A stretch of DNA of 64,000 bases from Ischnura elegans (lineage: Eukaryota > Arthropoda > Insecta > Odonata > Coenagrionidae): positions 133,002,972 to 133,066,971 of the forward strand of contig NC_060248.1 of assembly GCF_921293095.1 (NCBI RefSeq). The letters are read 5' to 3'. Shown in pieces: positions 33,134 to 46,049 of the stretch. The position numbers and the translations under genes are program-made. The notes beneath the pieces were generated by a model that did not search any database, had not been told where the DNA came from, and saw only the letters and a list, made by a program, of their open reading frames with translations. How positions within the stretch are numbered: the first letter of the stretch is position 1; every line of letters begins with the position of its first letter.

Positions 33134-33395
33134 TGAGTCTCTTTTTTTCAAAGTGACCTCCCTAAGTTCTATTGCACTTTTAACATCGTGCCTGCCGCTT
33201 TATGAACATTAACGCCACGACAAGTTTACCGAACTCCTTTCAGCGTGCCTCCACAGCTTTGATAGACTCGTGATTGTTCTTGAGTTCCGGTGCCGTGAGC
33301 GGAAAATTTAGTTCAGGGAAGAGCCAGAAGTCGTAAGGAGCCAAATCTGCAGTGGAGATTGAATGGGGTACGTGAGCAAGATCAGTAAACTAAAA
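33134..33395 (-). pseudogene. mariner-type transposase relic (C-terminal part)
   Basis: The minus strand, read from about 33,390 down, encodes HSISTADLAPYDFWLFPEL, a close match to the mariner block around the third catalytic Asp (consensus SPDLAPxDFxLFP-L). Further on are ESIKAVEA, a stop, KEFGKL, then RQARC and GGHFE, equivalent to the C-terminal 'rC....GdYFEGD' region. Three in-frame stops interrupt it. The upstream two thirds of a transposase and terminal inverted repeats were not found. An old, dead copy. Confidence 0.65.
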
Positions 33396-35912
33396 TGCTA
33401 TTCAGGCTTACCAGCAATAAATTGGATCGAGAAAGGCCGACCCGACTTAGCGAAGAAAAGACATCATAATTTGAAACTTCAATGATATATTTTTCACTCT
33501 GTATCTGAAATTTTAAACCCCTCCAGTTTCGTCACACACAATTCCCCCTGAAATTGAGACGAGTTTCGAAATCGGATGGGTTTGAAATGTAATTGAGAGA
33601 GAGAGTTTGAAAAATACATCGTTTCAGTTTCATTTTACCATGTGTAATGCCCGTGGCGGGTCATTCTTTTCGCATCTGCTGCAGTGGAGCACACTGAACC
33701 GCGGAGACACTATCTCGAGGGCTGGCTACCAAGCCCGAGACCTTTACGTCCGCGCACCCCGAGAGGAGAGGGAAGGGGGGGGGTCCGCCGCCCCCCTTGA
33801 AGTGAGCCCGACGTCGCGTCGTACATTGGTCCGGATCGCGAAAAAGGAAAAAAATCAGATTATTGCCGGATTACTTTGAAAAGTGTACCCTGCATGTTTT
33901 TTTGGGGTGCTATTTTCACATCTGCAGTTAGTTTTACGAGAAACTATAATTTAAAAAGATATCGAGGGACTATAATTCATTACCTATTTAATTACAGCGC
34001 TTTAACCTAACGTATTTTCTTATAAACAATTAAGGATGAAGTGCAATATCCCAAACATATTATTACAGAAGTTACATAGTCAAAGCGAGTTTCAAAAATG
34101 ATTTTTGTCCGCGTTTCTCCGGATCCGGACCTCTGTGCGGCGTCTCCAGGGGTGGTGATAGGGGAGGAAAGGAAAAGGAATTGGAGGGAATCCCTTCGCG
34201 AGCTACAACTGACCGTTTTGCTTACCGCATTTGTTGTACCTAGGGACGTTGTGGACCATCAGACCATGGGAAGAATAATAGTACAGAGGTTTGTCATCCG
34301 GTGAAGTCGGCTAGTGGCCATCCGCTGTCCTCTCTCCTTCCTCTTCACGTGGTGGTCACACTCAAGCCGCCGTTCTCGTGTTCGTCGCCATCAATCCGTT
34401 TATGCTTGCTGCGATGGTTTGTCTTTCATTTCCCTCTTCCCGACACGCCTCCCCACTTGCGCCCCTGTTTGCACGCACTCCAAGGGCCACTCCACTCCGC
34501 TCCCCTTGCACCCACCCCTTGTCACACCCCCTGCGGCTCAGGAGCGATTCAGCCACGCCTTCAGTCCTTCGCTTCCGGGAGAAGCTACTACTCAGGTAAC
34601 GCCAATGGCAAATACTCATGAATAAACACGAAATCAACATTTACAGGACCAGTTGTAAATGGTTATTTCTACAATGGGCCAATTACACTATGCAACAGAT
34701 AAATTTTTTTCGAAAAAGTAGGTCGGTGTTATCAATGCATTTCCGCCTCCTGGATCACCTCATGATACCCAAAACATCGTTTCACCCACAGCAATAGCGC
34801 AAATAATGTACTCCGCCAATATCGGCAACGCATTTATTGGTAAATTGTACATGCAATGCAAACAATTGATGTTGAAGATTACGAGTTTAAACCAAAAAAT
34901 ATGAATTTATGTAGGGCAGCGAACAGATAAGAACAGGTAGGGGATATGTAACCAGTCTTTCGCTAAAACCATTCACCCAGTTGTTTCATAGTTTATTATG
35001 GCACAGTCCCCGCCTTCCCCATAATTGAGGGGCTATTATATGAGCACTCTGTGGAGCGTCTAGCAGTAGTCGCCCACCATCCGAACATCACAAAGTTCCC
35101 GTTGCCGTGGTTCCATTTCCATGCTATCCTGATCAATCATGTCGCCCCATTCCAAAATTACAGTTTATATAATATGTTATATTATTTGTATATATCGGAT
35201 TTTCATCAATTGCCGATGTGTGTGATTTGTGCAATAGCTGGGTGATACGGTACTTTGAGTTTCATTTTCGTATTCAGGACGTCGAAGTACATTAACAACA
35301 CCTACTTATATAAAAACGTTTTTGTGAATTTCCAATTTATTGCAAAGTGTTATTATAATGGGCAGTACCCGCCCTCAACATTAGGCAGTAAACCTATCGT
35401 TGGAATCTCATTGGAAATATTTATGGAAGATTGATTCGTAACGAGTGCTGAATGATGCAGCTTTGTTTTGGTCTGATCGCTTCTTGATTGCGCGCAAAGC
35501 TAGAGGTATCCGGCGTAGAAATATACAATCGGTAAAGCGGATAAAATCCCAAGGAATGTTTAGCTAATCACTAGAAACTACCCCATCGAACAATGAACGT
35601 TACACATCCGTCAAACGAGTCAGGTTGGGAGGTTGCTACAGGCTTGGAGGCTATGTGCGAGACTGAGATTTATTGAGCAATTTAGGATGGATCTTTCAGA
35701 GCAACGACACGGAGAACATCATCTTACAATCGCAGCAAATTTCCGACAAAAGTGATAGCATATGAAAAATATTTTATCGAGCAAACAGGTATAGCTTTTC
35801 CCTTTCCCCCCTTATAATAAGAGGTCATTATTGATATTGGGTCAAACACAGGCTGTCAAATCACCCGCACATATGTTTTTTTGTATTCTAGATCACTAGG
35901 TTATCAGCTGGT
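33396..35912. other. Unassigned; GC patches 33,640-33,850 and 34,290-34,570
   Basis: The first patch has a G-run near 33,775-33,783. The second is C-rich and opens in several frames on both strands (73-106 codons), all low-complexity. Nothing else is supported. Confidence 0.45.
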
Positions 35913-35962
35913 GCCTAAAAGCCTCGCACCAAACTCCTGTTGATGCGTCTAGCAGGGTGAGA
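35913..35962 (+). mobile_element. Possible diverged LINE-A tail
   Basis: CTCCTG...TCTAGCAGGGTGAG followed by ATGTAGAT resembles the LINE-A 3' terminus at 19,228-19,281, but alignment is weak. Confidence 0.25.
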
Positions 35963-36599
35963 TGTAGATATATTGTCAAGCATCCGTGTTAATGTTCACA
36001 ATGTAAATGGAAGTGCCTTGAAGCGTGATGCATTATGCAATCATTGGAAATAATTTACAATGATGAAATTACAGTCAAATAGGCTAAATATAATACTTAT
36101 GGTAAGTGGTATTGGTATTATTTGATACAAATATTAATATTTTAAGAAGGAAAATTATCTATGAACAAAGGTTATAAGTTGTAGAAGTAATAATAGAAAA
36201 TAGGTGTGATGTTTCTTTGAGAAGCCGTGAGGTATTTCAAATGTAATTTCAATCAATCTCTCGGAATCAATTACATTCTTGATTAATATATGATACTTCC
36301 TGTAAATTAAATTTTAGTTTGAGTGACTGCATTCCAGCCAAATTATATTTTTTTTCACAATCTGTCCGTCGATTAACGTTACGCGAATGGAGTTCGCAAG
36401 ACTAGTTAAAACTCTGAGTGAATAGAAATCTGAATTGCATTATTGTTAATTTTGACGTGTTCGGAACAGTGATTTCATCGAAAAGATTTCTTCTTGAATG
36501 ATGAATAAAGACATGTTTTCAAAATTTGGAAGCATTGTAATTGGTAAAGAGAATAATTAAGAATAGCACATAATACCATTCAAAAATTGCCCACAGTGT
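35963..36599. other. Unassigned AT-rich sequence
   Basis: No open frame over 60 codons and no repeat recognised. Confidence 0.6.
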
Positions 36600-36960
36600 A
36601 GTGTCAACCGAGGAGATGAGGTCTTTGTGTGATGGAGTGATGAGAGGAAGGAGGTTGCAAGAGACGAGGCGTTGGAGTTGTTTGCAAAAGGTTTGGAGAG
36701 GGAATCGTTTTTGGAAGAGTGCACAGGGGGGAGCGAATGTTTTAAAGAATCGGAAGTGGGTGGGGGCGAAGTAGATTAGTGTGGAGGGAGGGGGGTTGAA
36801 CGGAGGGGGAGGGGTGCCTTATCTGCGCCCTACAACCCTCTCGCCGAAAATGAGAGCCACCCCTTCGGAAGTGTTAAAGGGCGGGGGGTGCAAACAACCC
36901 CCTTCCTCCAGCTCCCTCCTCCACCCCTCCCCCTCACATCCCTGCAGCCTTCTCTTTCCA
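36600..36960. repeat. Purine tract followed by pyrimidine tract
   Basis: The plus strand is G/A-rich from about 36,600 to 36,815, then C/T-rich from about 36,893 to 36,955. The G-rich core (36,783-36,814) and C-rich part can pair as an imperfect inverted repeat. The 61-codon frame over it is low complexity. Confidence 0.5.
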
Positions 36961-39900
36961 GACTGATTTCTACGTTTCAAACGAGATATCTATAATCTCA
37001 TTACTTAAAACTGTAGCAATATTTCATTCATTATCAACAATGTCCATTTTGTTCATAAGTAAAGGTTGGAGTCAAAACAAAAATAAATATGGTAATGGAA
37101 ATAGTTTTAGCTGAGAATTCCAAACGAGCAATTGTTAATATAGATAAATAGCCCCTTCAAAACGCCTCCCAGAAACCCGTTAATTTTTCTCCAAAAATAC
37201 TTAAGTTACTTCATGCAATAATACTCATCCATCATATAAAATCGAGCCACACAGCTAAAGTAGTCCCAAATAGCGGCATAAAAACGTTTCTTCCCAATTT
37301 TCTGTTGGCAGGATTTGTACCGTCTTGGAAATATTGACTTAATTTCATGTAGCCATTAGTATATTTTACATGCATGGACAAGAAGTCAATCTACCTACTG
37401 TACAACCCTTTTCTATTACATTTTACTCAAGAGACACTCAAAATTTCTTAAAAATAGCTAAAAATTTGTTTAGTGCGTTATATTTTTTTTAAAGGTTGTG
37501 CAAGTTACTTTCATTTTACAGCATTACAATGCCACCTATTAACATCTGATGCAGCTTAGAGGGCAATTTATTTTTGATTTTATGAGTAATTTTAGGGTCC
37601 ATTTGTTTTATTTATAAGGGGCACAATGCAACGGGTGAATCGGATCCATTACTGATGTTGTGAACGTATTCATCCATGCATCATAAGCAGTTTCTAAGGG
37701 ACATGGTAAAAATCAAGGCTCACAGTCCAGGAAAAAGGCTCGCTTGTAAACCACATATGTACAGTTTACGCTGAAAAATACGCATCAAAACTATAAATTG
37801 ACAGGTAATGCACTCATTGAAATAATTTTTAAAGGAATACGGCTATAATAATGCACATAAAACTCACATGCACCAGTACTTCAGTTGTGTGAAGTGCGCG
37901 ACAACGTACTTTTATCAGCCCACCTCAGAGGTAATGAGCTGTAATGTTTTCTCCACTGATAGTCCATAATGGAAGTTCTCCAACTGGAAAGATTTATCAA
38001 AATTAATCACCCACCTAGTCATTGACACGATAGAAGAAATATGACAAGCAATTTATAGATGAGCTATAAAACATATGAAACTAATCTCGAACAACAGGAA
38101 AATCTGATTCAACAGTAAATTCCTAAAAAAATGTCCCCCCAGTGTTTTCGAATTTCCCTTTCAGCCGCGAGCGGAATTTGAGATGAATTTTCAATCAAAA
38201 AGGTTTGATGACAAACATAAGTGGTATGTAATACTCTTTGATAAGCTAACTGCCACACAGAGTGAATTAAAAAAAAAAACATTTGAGCTGCATGAATGGT
38301 GTTGTAGGCATATGAAAACTTAGCCAGAAATGTGTTCGTGCCTGTAAATGTATATGTGAATCTTGAATGCTGTATGCAAACGCTTTTAAGCATTGAATGC
38401 TAACCCAAAATGCAGGCGAAGAAACATACACCTGACATGGAAATGAGGGTTTCACTGAAACGTATTCCACCACTTCCTCCTCTACGCCTCAGTCACCGAT
38501 ATTCTTCCGCTCCCGGAAACCCAGTAAGTTCCTCTCTCGCTCCAGAAGGGTCTTGCATCTTCTTTTTTTTCCTTCCAAAATCCACCCTCCTTACTCCTCC
38601 CCATTTTTTATAGGCAGAGCTAAAGTGGGCGGGGTCGCAAACGATCTGCATGTGTGTGTATGTGGCGTTGTTTGGAGGGGGGGGGGGCGAATAGTACGTA
38701 GAGAGAGAAAGGGGGTGGTTCGGAGGTTGTCCGCCTGAGGGCACCACCCCGGCTTCGTTCATCCCTCCTGTTCAGGGAACGCTTCCAAATAGACCCAGCG
38801 CGCCCGCCCCTCATGGAATTAGATTTTTCCACAGACTCAAACACGCCGTGGTACACACATGCCATATGGGGTCTCCTGATGGCCGTTCTGCACACGCCGC
38901 GCCGTGTCGTGAATACTTTTGAAGCCGTATGAACTTCTTTCTCATTTCATTCGACTGATATCTCCTCATTTGATTCACCGCTTCAACTCAATGACTTCGA
39001 TGTGAAGAATAACTAATATCTCGTTGGAAATATCAAATTATTGTAACTAGAAAAAACATCTCATATTTATTTCACAAAAGACCTGATGACGGTCTTAAAG
39101 TAAATACAGTTTATCAGAAAGCTTTAATTGACTAACTGTATTGTAATTGTTTTGTGTTTGATTTAGCGGAAGGCATTATATCCATTTGCATGGTTTAAAG
39201 TATACCGGGATTAGCCGCGGTGATAACTTTTACGGGAGTCACCCGCAATGCAGGTCAAGGCGAATGATTTTTTTCTCTGTGGAACTTTCGCACATTTGCA
39301 TGGTAATAAAGTTTTATTTAATGTCCGCATTTAATAGTGATTGGCTGAAAACGGTACTGACCGAAAAAAAATTGTGGTAAGGTTCTTATTTGTTGACACA
39401 ATTATTAGATCATCCGTGATGTGGTTGAGGGGCATCAAATGTTTGGACTTCCACAAATATTTTATTCGGAAAATTAGCCAAATTGGTTCAGTCTTTTTCG
39501 AGTTTTAGCGAGAAGAACTAACATCAATTGTGTTTTTGCAAATAGAGATAGATATGAAGGTGATGAGTAGTCTACCGGGTCATCTAGTCCTCCAATATAT
39601 CTGATGCGTTGGATCCTTTTCCACATTTGGCAATAAAAATTCCTATGGCCAGGGTTTAGTCACTGCTCAATAGGCATTTTCAATGGCCACTATGGTAGAG
39701 AAAACAGTTGGCTAAAAACCATGCTACGGAGACTTAAGTGCGAGATGCCATTGTATTTCTCCATGTTATTCAAAGTGTTAACATACTGGTAAACACTAAC
39801 GAAAGGCTTGGAGTATTTTTGGATTAATTGTTGGCAGGGACATGATAAATATGTCGGAAATTTTCATTGGCACCAATCTGAATAGTCCATTTAAATACAA

Positions 39901-40867
39901 GTTATGCTGTATATCTGATAGCTTTAAATACGCCCAATCCCAGGCTATTGTTATTCAGCTGTAAAGGATGATTGAATGAGGAGGCATTAAAAGTGGTTAT
40001 GGAAATTAAATGGTGTGTTAGAGTAATGCCAACATTCTTCCTAATCCTAATAATGCACTGGGTGAGAGTAAATATTTATCTGGGGCTATTTTCAACGTGA
40101 AACTATAGCCTACATGATGTGAGAAATGGTTTTCATATCCACTTGCCATTTTTATCCAAATCTGCGGCAAGAATTAAGTTCATCCATACACAATTTTATC
40201 CACTGAGTTATCGATATGGTTCTCCAATCAGTGTCGTCACTAGTGTGTCATAGAGGCTCCCCAAGATAAATGTGGCGATGCTCTTTAATATAACCTCACA
40301 TCATTCTGGAATTCGCTTCAAAACGTGACGCAGACTATTTTAATTTCCGTATAGCTGTTATCCGCAGACGATTCAATTTGTAGCTTTTGGGAATTGTGGT
40401 CAAGGATGTAATAGGGCAAAAATATATCAAAATCCCAATTGAATTAGGTGAGCAACTTTTCCCAAAAATAGAAGGAAGAAAATGATAAAATAATATTGAA
40501 AGTTAAATTAGTTATTCGTATAACGATATTTGGATATGGGAATCGAAGCAGCAGAGAAAGAGCTTTCCGTTATATGTCACTCTTTTTTTCCAATTTCAGT
40601 GAAAATATAATCAAACCTTCAGCGGGGAAAAAAACATCCATTTTTTTAGACTTTGATTAAAAGTGGATATATAGCGATTTTTCCAGTAAATTTTAGAAAC
40701 ATGACGGAATTATTTTTGAAATTTATGGAATCAGTGGCACCATTTTCCGATGCTTCATCAATGGATTCATCATAAATTAAGCCACTGAAAAAATTATTTC
40801 ACACAAGCTACCGCAGTTGGAAATTAAAGCATTTACAGAAAGTGTTCTCGGGTTCTCCTCCGTGTAA
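36961..40867. other. Unassigned; GC patch 38,450-38,900
   Basis: The patch contains a G-run at about 38,677-38,688 and overlapping low-complexity frames (61-94 codons). A pair of identical 12-mers containing the POU octamer is listed separately. The rest is AT-rich with nothing recognised. Confidence 0.45.
39182..39304. promoter_or_regulatory. Direct repeat CATTTGCATGGT containing POU octamer
   Basis: CATTTGCATGGT occurs at 39,184-39,195 and again at 39,295-39,306 (give or take two bases). Both contain ATTTGCAT, the octamer bound by POU-domain factors. Alternatively they are a target duplication around a roughly 100-bp insertion. Confidence 0.25.
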
Positions 40868-40916
40868 TTGGCTGCATTGGTCTCCCAACGTTTCGAAGAC
40901 AGACTCGTTCTTCATT
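40868..40916 (-). other. Possible PLE tail relic
   Basis: The minus strand reads TGAAGA...CTTC-GAAACGTTGGG, similar to the PLE tail motif, but the first C of the hammerhead core is A. The neighbouring 20-mer around 40,866-40,885 recurs with one or two differences near 58,630-58,650. Confidence 0.25.
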
Positions 40917-43079
40917 CTTACAATTCAAACATTTGTTTCGCCGAATTCATTACGTTCAATCTACCTGTGTGTCTACCTATATCTCTTTGTCATAAAGTTC
41001 ATAATTATAGATGACACCAAGCGTTTTCTTCAATGGTTCACCGCGGATTTCGAAAACTTTATGGTATAATTATAACCAAACCTTTTGCCTTCTTTCTCTT
41101 CTCCAGAATTTACCTTCTTCATTTTCTTGGATAACTCTTATGTTTGTAATCCCTAGAGATTTTAAGAGATTTTAATAGAGATTAGTAAGTAATAGAGATT
41201 TGAAGTCCTCCGGATGTAAATTCAAGTGAATACACAGAATATTCATTCGTTTTGTGAAGTGGCCCAGGGAAATGAAATGGCCACACAACCCTAAATATGC
41301 TAAATTCTCACGCCTTTGCCATAATCAGAGGTGAGCTCTGCCCTTCATTAACTCGTAAAACTTAGAAGTGGGTCATGAGCTAAAGAGGTTGATAAAATTA
41401 TCTTGGAAATAATTCAAGGTGATTACAGAGTTTCAGATAAAATTTGTAGTTCGACGCGCTCTCTGCTTTCACCTATCATCTTGACCCGCGGAAAGTAAGT
41501 TCTGCCAATTTCTTAATATTGCTATTTCAATTTACTATCATTATCCCTCAATTAAATAGCCAAAGCTATGACTTTATAGCGGTACCAGCTCACTAGCACT
41601 AATATTTCCAGATCTAAAGTTATTTGTATCATTTGTAGGGACAATAGAACTTTTGCTTCAATATATTTTTTTATATGAATGATTGTAATATGTATTATCT
41701 TATCTATTAATGGGAAAAATAATCGGTATTGATGGGTTTTTTTAGCTTCCAAGATGTTAAAAAAAAATAGCTAAATGAGCATGCGATGGTTTGGAGTTTA
41801 ATGTTTCAATCGTTGATACATGTAATCTTGAAAACAATTTCGACATACTATTTCTTTGGTATTTTTTCCCCGGATTTTTTTACTCCACCTCAATTTCGGT
41901 TCGGTCGACTGAGGAGATAACTCGTGCGGAAGGAAATAAGAGCAATCCAGATACAGAGAGAGAAACGGTACACGAAGTCATTAGTCACAAATTTCGAGAA
42001 TTCCAGTGGAGTGAGGCAATGGTGTTTTAATTGCTAAATATTTTTCCGGCATTACATGCGTTATATTGCTTCAATTTAAAAGTTGGCAACAAAAGTCGCA
42101 AACATTAGTTTGGTGGCTCTTCTTTTCCACCTATAGCAAAGGGAGCTTATACCCTTGCAATCCCAAAATCGCTTACTAGCAGGAGGAGATCTCGGATTTC
42201 CCGCTGAAGAGTTTATTTATTCCGATGTTTCACCGGCGAAATGTGCCGTCGTCCTTACCCTGAAGATGATGGCAGAGTTACACTTAAAACGAAAACTCTT
42301 GCTGCAAATAATTCGTCGGAGGATCCCTTCCAAAATTTCTCGTGGTGCAGTGCTGTGAGCTTTCGCTTGGACTGCAGAGGCCTAGCGATAGAAGAGCTGT
42401 GTCGGACCAATTTTCAGCGTCTGTTTCTACTAGATAGAATGGTTGCCTGCTTGTGCTACCATTCTGCCAACGTCGGCCAGCAATTAAAATAATAGAATTT
42501 TGCAAACGTAGAATTATTCTCTGCGAAATTCTGTAAGATATCGCCAGAAATGTCAGCAGCTGCATTCTGCATATCTATCACCGAATCACTGACTAGAATG
42601 AACGTAGAACTTTACTACTCCATGCATATTTTACATTATTCATAGATTTTATGGATTGGGTGTTCTCATCAATTCTAAATTTTTCAATAAAATTAGTCAT
42701 TAACTTTAAGATTATTTTCAACCGAGAAATTATTAATTCATCATTATCGCGAAATCACAGCTCTGGCGACAAACGTTCAAGGCTGATTTCCAGATGGTAA
42801 TGAGGAAAAACAAAAGCGCTTTCGCAAAATGTCAAAAACGACGCAAAAATGTGAAAATATGGCTCGGAGATCGTCATTCGCGTGAAAAGTGTTTTTCGAT
42901 CGAAGTATCATCGGATTGAGTCCATATCGTCCTGAATATCTGCGGTCGCGGAATGACCACCGATCAAAATGAGTTCATAAAATATGAATGGAGGAATTTT
43001 GGGCATTAAATTTGATTCACGATTTGCGCCAATGCATTTTGCAGCGCAGAGCGAGCTGTTTTTATAAATAGAAAGGCGA
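40917..43079. other. Unassigned AT-rich sequence
   Basis: Short tandem AGAGATTTTA-like words at 41,154-41,205. Overlapping frames of 67-93 codons at 41,791-42,565 on both strands have no motif. Confidence 0.5.
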
Positions 43080-43620
43080 TGAAAAATATCGGATCCACGG
43101 GGGGATTTATGGGGCGGGAGGCTGAATCCTGGTCCGCCAAAGTCGGAAATACGATGATACCCCGTTTTCGTGCCCCCTCCCCCGCGATTACCCTCACCCC
43201 CCCCCCCCCAAATTCACAAAATACGCCCCCTTTGCTTGATCCCCCCCCTTCCCCTTAGCTACGCGTCCACGCACCAATGATTCATGTCAGTTAGGGTTTT
43301 GCGGATTAGCTCATTAATCGATATGTGCCCCAACAGGGGGCGCCGCTCCATATATATTGCATATTTTTTCCGCCGCAGCGCAGGGCTTAAAGCCACATGC
43401 ATTGACGATTCAGAGATGTGAGCCCGAATCCCATTCGATCAGGCCTCGCAACTAATGCCTTTGACTCCTTTTCGGGCCTGCATATTTTTTTTTGCAGCCA
43501 AACGCGTGCGAGCTGTCTGCTTGTTGCACCGCAAACCTAGTGCGTCACAGCGGAGCCACTCGACAGAGAGCAGTGGCCATCGAAAACAATTTCACGACTA
43601 GTGCTTGTTAATTATGTTTG
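43080..43620. other. GC/CpG-rich patch, candidate regulatory element
   Basis: Includes a C-run (about 43,198-43,209), a CTCF-like site (43,330-43,344) and non-repetitive CpG-rich sequence to 43,620. No open frame of note. A regulatory role is inference. Confidence 0.35.
43330..43344 (+). promoter_or_regulatory. CTCF-like site
   Basis: CCAACAGGGGGCGCC matches the conserved CTCF motif (CCASYAGRKGGCRS) at nearly every position. Insects have a CTCF orthologue with a similar core. Single motif, no occupancy data. Confidence 0.35.
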
Positions 43621-45239
43621 CACGTTGAATGTTGAATTTGCATTAAAATACCCGGAGACAGGAAAATACCCGTGCCAATGGGAGTTAATAAAATAATTCT
43701 CTCCGGAAGTGGTTTTTAGATTCGCATGGCGGTCATCTATGGAGAAATGAATGTTTGTTATCTCGCCGAATAACCGATTAACATTTCCGCGTCTCTTTGC
43801 CTTACCCTCGTCCTTTAAGCCTCTTTTCCACTCTCCATAGATTCCCTTTTCCACTCGCCCAGCCAATCGAAATGCGGAATATTTAGATGTTATTGTTTTC
43901 CAAATTTATTTGGCATTCCGATTTTTTTGTCTTCTGACGTTCTCACTTGAGCGAATCATTAGTTAAACTTAACTACTCAAACACTTTTATTCGAAGTTTG
44001 AAACACGAGACCACTTTATCTAACCCTCAGAGGCACTGCTTTAGCGATAGTTTTTCAAAGATTGTGGAAAGGATGACCTTAAACCATCATTTTATGGAGA
44101 ACCTGTTTCTGTCCGCATTCTACTATTTTTCACTCTTTCCTCAGAGTTTGTATCCCTTCACATTATGAAAAGTTAAATGCGGGGTATTTGCATTCATTGG
44201 CTCCGATTGGCTAAAAGATATCTTTAGGATGGAAAAATGCACTTCTCAAAGACGGAATCAACAATCGGGATCCCTACCCCTTGAGCCCTCCCTGAAATAT
44301 TTTACTTCAAACGGACCACTATCAAATTTTAAACGGCGTAATTTCTCTGAAAGAATGGGACAAATGGTAACTAAGCTCGTAAATTAGCCATATTAAGTGT
44401 GATATGACGCGCCATCGTGACGTTTCGACAGGCAGTGACGTAAGCCACATGTCCACGATCTGTCGTGTTCTATATTTTTCTCTCTGAGCAAACAAGTCGG
44501 GGGTCAGGGGGGACGTGGTTTGCTTGTGGGCGGAGCGCTAGCCCAATCACCGAAGGGCCCTGAGGCCAAATCATGAATGAGACGTTTGAGCACTCCAAAA
44601 TAAAATTCTCCAAGTGCATATGCAGAAGATGGGCCAGGGAAAGGAGCGGTTTCCCCCAACCTAAATTCGTTATTTTTACACGACACGAGCAGATCTTAAA
44701 CCGCATTTATCCAGCCAAAAGTAACGGTTCAATCGCTGAGAGAGTGATTGAAGAAGTTGTCCATCGTCAGTGGCTCTTTGAATGTTAATCAAAAAGCAAT
44801 TCCAATTGCCTCAAAGGCTCAAGGGATTTTAGCTCAAGGAATAAACAGCATTTCGCCGCTGAAGCTATTGACATCATCGAATACATGAAAGTGGCGTTCT
44901 CATTATGGAAAATATCCAATCGAGGATAGGTATAGGAAATATATTTGCTCAACCCAATTGCATTCCACCAATATGTGATATTAATATTGACTGAGTCATT
45001 CAATTAATCAGAATATATACCACTAAAAGAGAAGGGTGAATTCTAAGCTAAAATTATTAAAATACATATCGCCTCAGTAATTAGTAGCTTCCATTACACA
45101 AAATTTATCATCCCTGACTTCATTTTATTTAAAATTGCTGTTAATTCAAAAATTATTCATTGGTTCATAGGGTAGAGGATTGAGATAATGATCGAAGAGT
45201 CTGGGGTTTGTTTTTCCGGGCGAAGCCTTCGGATGCACC
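43621..45239. other. Unassigned sequence
   Basis: Frames of 60-84 codons on both strands lack motifs. Half-CRE words (TGACGT) lie near 44,420-44,445. Confidence 0.5.
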
Positions 45240-45655
45240 CAAACAAAAATTCCACAAGGGCAGGACTCATATCTGGAGCGTGCTTCCTTATGGTAGCGAA
45301 GCGTGGAACATGGCAGCAGCGAGCAAATGAAGGTTGGAACTTTCGAAATGCATCGGTATGGAAGAATGATGAAGAACAAATGGATAAATGTTGTGTAATA
45401 ATATTGAAGTTTAAGAATACTGTGGAGAGAATGGGATTTAATCGCGCTTATCATTAGATACGAAAATCCACTGAAAATTGTCGCTGAAGGGTGGATGGAA
45501 GGGAAGAATAGTGGATGAGATACGTTGAGAAGATGAGGAAGACTGTCAAACAGAAGTCTTACCAAATCGTTGAAATATTACCTGCTCGGCGAAATTGATG
45601 AAGACCTGCGTAAAACTAATCTTCGGACTGCCAACCAATGATGATGGATTAAAAA
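45240..45655 (+). pseudogene. Degraded LINE C-terminal region and 3' end (LINE-B2-like)
   Basis: At 45,271 a frame reads IWSVLPYGSEAWNMAAASK, the block that follows RT in arthropod non-LTR elements (consensus WSVLLYGsEaWt). A stop and frame changes follow, then AEGWMEGKNSG (equivalent of 'leGkmeGKRGRGRpR'). About 45,630 onward, CCAACCAATGATGATGGA resembles the LINE-B2 3' end. An old, dead 5'-truncated copy. The 139-codon minus frame and the 89-codon plus frame here are shadows. Confidence 0.65.
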
Positions 45656-46049
45656 CTACGGGAGAAAAATTTCTAAAATTTTCGAAATGTCCTTGATATT
45701 TACTATTTTCCGAAATGTCAACGCTTTATGCAGGTGAAAAATATAATCCATTTTGAAATATATTCCTTTGCGTTTAAATAATCTACCAATCGAAACTTTT
45801 CTTTACTACTTCAACCTTCAACTAAAACTCTGAGATTTTCCGCACCATCAGTAATAGTTAAGACAGCAAATGAAGTACATATAGTATATGTTTGCACACC
45901 TTGGTGGGAGTGCGAGGGAGAGAGAAGGCCTAGATGTGAAGCAGAAAGAGAAGCAGGGAGTAGTGCAAGAGGGAAGTGGAGAAGGCCAATATCTGCTGAA
46001 GAGAGAGGGAGAGAAGATTGCTGAGGACGGCTGGTCGTGGAAGGTGGGG
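45656..46049. other. Unassigned sequence
   Basis: AT-rich, then purine-rich from 45,900. Nothing supported. Confidence 0.5.

Noticed and set aside
39061..39125. Another hammerhead-like core (CCTGATGACGGTC)
   Set aside because: No GAAA follows at a suitable distance and no stem II forms.
45146..45565. 139-codon minus frame
   Set aside because: Antisense to a plus-strand LINE relic whose motifs are recognisable.
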